A stretch of 64,000 nucleotides of DNA, from contig NZ_CP074197.1 in NCBI RefSeq assembly GCF_023921805.1, positions 1,116,001 to 1,180,000 on the forward strand, read 5' to 3'. Source of the DNA: Ruminococcus sp. FMBCY1 (GTDB lineage Bacteria > Bacillota > Clostridia > Oscillospirales > Acutalibacteraceae). Under the pieces are notes generated by a model that saw nothing but the letters and a program-made list of their open reading frames with translations, did not search any database and was not told the origin of the DNA. A program made the position numbers and the translations under genes. Position 1 is the stretch's first letter. Each line of letters opens with the position of its first letter. Shown here in pieces: positions 62,737 through 64,000 of this stretch.

Positions 62737-64000
62737 TTATTCTGCGTTTTTAAGAGCCTCTTCCATAGGAATTTTTTTAATTTTTCTGAACTGCAGCGCA
62801 CCTACAACAGCATATGCAAGTATGCCTAAAACAAGCATTTGAACATAAACCATAGGGTCAATGTAGAAAGTAAGCCAGCCTGAAAAACTCCTGATAATTT
62901 CGGAATATATAGCTTTCATAAACAAATACGAAATCGGCAAGCTGATTATTACCGAAAGAATGGCTACAATCGCTGTTGACATAATATAAAGTCTTGTGAT
63001 TTCTCCGTTCTGATAGCCGAGTATTTTTACTATCGAAACGGAATTTGCATTCTTTTCGATTATAACTTTAGAAAGCAGGTAAACAAGCAACATATAAAGA
63101 ACAACGGAAAATACTACAATTATAGGAATCATTCCACCCATTGAATCTGTCATTTGGTCGGAAACAACAGTCAAATCCTTTTGAGTAATTTTGCTTGCAA
63201 TGTACTTATCATCAATATCGGTTATTTCATTATCCGAAAAATATCCGCTGAAATAATCATCGCTTTTTTCAAATTCGTTTCTGAAATTTTCTATATCTGT
63301 AAATACCGCCAGTGATGCGGGATATTTATATGTACCGCTTATTGTCAGTCGATAAGTTTTATCATCATACCTTGTCTTTAAGTCAAGATTATCTCCGACT
63401 TTTAATCCGAATTTTTCCAATACACCCTCGGATACAAAAACAGAATTTCTGTCAACAAAACCTGCTTTTACATAGTCCGAATCCTTATCCACACCATACA
63501 CGGTAATTTCATCCGAATTGTCCGAATTTTCAAAATCGGTTTCGAGTGTGGTTACAGCGTACTTTTCCGCTCCCTTAGTATCTGTTTCAACAGGAACTTT
63601 TAAAACATACTGATAATTACAAATCATATTATCGATTACTTCTGTCTTAAAATTATTTACCAACGGTGTCAATAAAAGACTGAACATTAAAATAAAGTTC
63701 GAGAATAAAATACCTATAAACATAACAATGTAGCCGGATTTATTTTGAAAAATCACACGAAGTCTGAATTTTGTCATAAATTTAAAATCAGGTAACTTCA
63801 CAACCTTTTTCTTCTCTTTTTTGCTAAGGTCATGACGCAAAAATTTAAGAGGCGAAAGCGAAAGCTTTTTGCTGAGAATAAATATATTGACAAGTACCAT
63901 AATTATACAAGGCACAACGGTTGTTATAAAGAAAGCATATGCATTCCACAATGTAACGTACGGTCCAAGGCTGTAACTTCCGTAATAAATATCTGCTATA
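62737..64000 (-). CDS. FtsX/MacB-type ABC transporter permease, 5' end beyond window
   Basis: At least 421 residues with the reading frame open to the window edge. The visible part has a helix near the start, a helix at about residue 90, an extracellular domain (about 120-270), and a C-terminal FtsX domain with three helices ending ALQFRKIKKIPMEEALKNAE. This is the second half of a long two-FtsX-domain permease, as in antimicrobial peptide or lipoprotein exporters. The ATPase partner is probably just outside the window. Confidence 0.88.
   Translation of the reverse strand, partial: IADIYYGSYSLGPYVTLWNAYAFFITTVVPCIIMVLVNIFILSKKLSLSPLKFLRHDLSKKEKKKVVKLPDFKFMTKFRLRVIFQNKSGYIVMFIGILFSNFILMFSLLLTPLVNNFKTEVIDNMICNYQYVLKVPVETDTKGAEKYAVTTLETDFENSDNSDEITVYGVDKDSDYVKAGFVDRNSVFVSEGVLEKFGLKVGDNLDLKTRYDDKTYRLTISGTYKYPASLAVFTDIENFRNEFEKSDDYFSGYFSDNEITDIDDKYIASKITQKDLTVVSDQMTDSMGGMIPIIVVFSVVLYMLLVYLLSKVIIEKNANSVSIVKILGYQNGEITRLYIMSTAIVAILSVIISLPISYLFMKAIYSEIIRSFSGWLTFYIDPMVYVQMLVLGILAYAVVGALQFRKIKKIPMEEALKNAE

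Overview
The window looks like chromosome of a low-GC, Gram-positive anaerobe of the class Clostridia, probably a gut Oscillospirales/Ruminococcaceae-type organism (inference). The evidence is AGGAGG-type ribosome binding sites throughout, frequent TTG and GTG starts, strong TTGACA/TATAAT promoters, a Spo0A-like output domain, class B sortase and LCP proteins, and a bile salt hydrolase. I saw no rRNA, tRNA or CRISPR array.

Positions 1-19000 are almost entirely devoted to sulfur. A leftward operon (metY, siroheme sulfite reductase, tusA-like, thioredoxin, a ThiS-like carrier, an E1-like enzyme, a JAMM peptidase, thioredoxin reductase) matches the protein-thiocarboxylate route of homocysteine synthesis described in Wolinella (HcyS/HcyF/HcyD/MetY). 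A divergent Rrf2 regulator sits at its promoter. Next to it is a six-gene operon from glutamyl-tRNA to siroheme (hemA, sirC, hemC, cobA-hemD fusion, hemB, hemL) with no protoheme-specific gene, so it plausibly supplies the sulfite reductase. A sulfate ABC transporter (sbp-cysT-cysW-cysA) follows, with a 22-codon upstream ORF ending in a cysteine codon in its leader, and then a rhodanese/PP-loop ATPase. metY and hemA share a similar motif inside their promoter spacers.

Positions 19000-22300 hold an XRE regulator, a response regulator with a Spo0A-type output domain, a 15-residue ORF with a perfect ribosome binding site, and a seven-helix AgrC-like kinase. Together these could form an undescribed peptide signalling module. 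Positions 22300-38950 carry housekeeping genes (mnmA, nadA, mscL, tyrS, ygiQ, ftsK/spoIIIE, uppP, tepA-like, a CNNM/CorC protein, rlmD) around a compact cell-surface unit: an SPQTG-anchored protein, class B sortase and an LCP protein.

Positions 38908-48370 are foreign. Two recombinase-less islands lie in tandem at the 3' end of rlmD. Each right end carries the same 194-bp sequence, and remnants of the rlmD 3' end mark the junctions. The first (about 1.4 kb) is decayed. The second (about 7.7 kb) carries citrate synthase, MarR, a two-component system and a FUSC transporter among pseudogenes. They look like cis-mobilizable elements.

Positions 48400-64000 return to chromosome: a YcxB-like protein, an NSS transporter with a divergent LysR, adenine deaminase, an acyltransferase, a class III aminotransferase followed by a truncated iron alcohol dehydrogenase and a truncated PucR regulator, MgtE behind a structured leader with a small ORF, MATE, a GNAT gene with an internal deletion, an RNHCP protein behind a possible RNA switch, a bile salt hydrolase, and a partial ABC permease.
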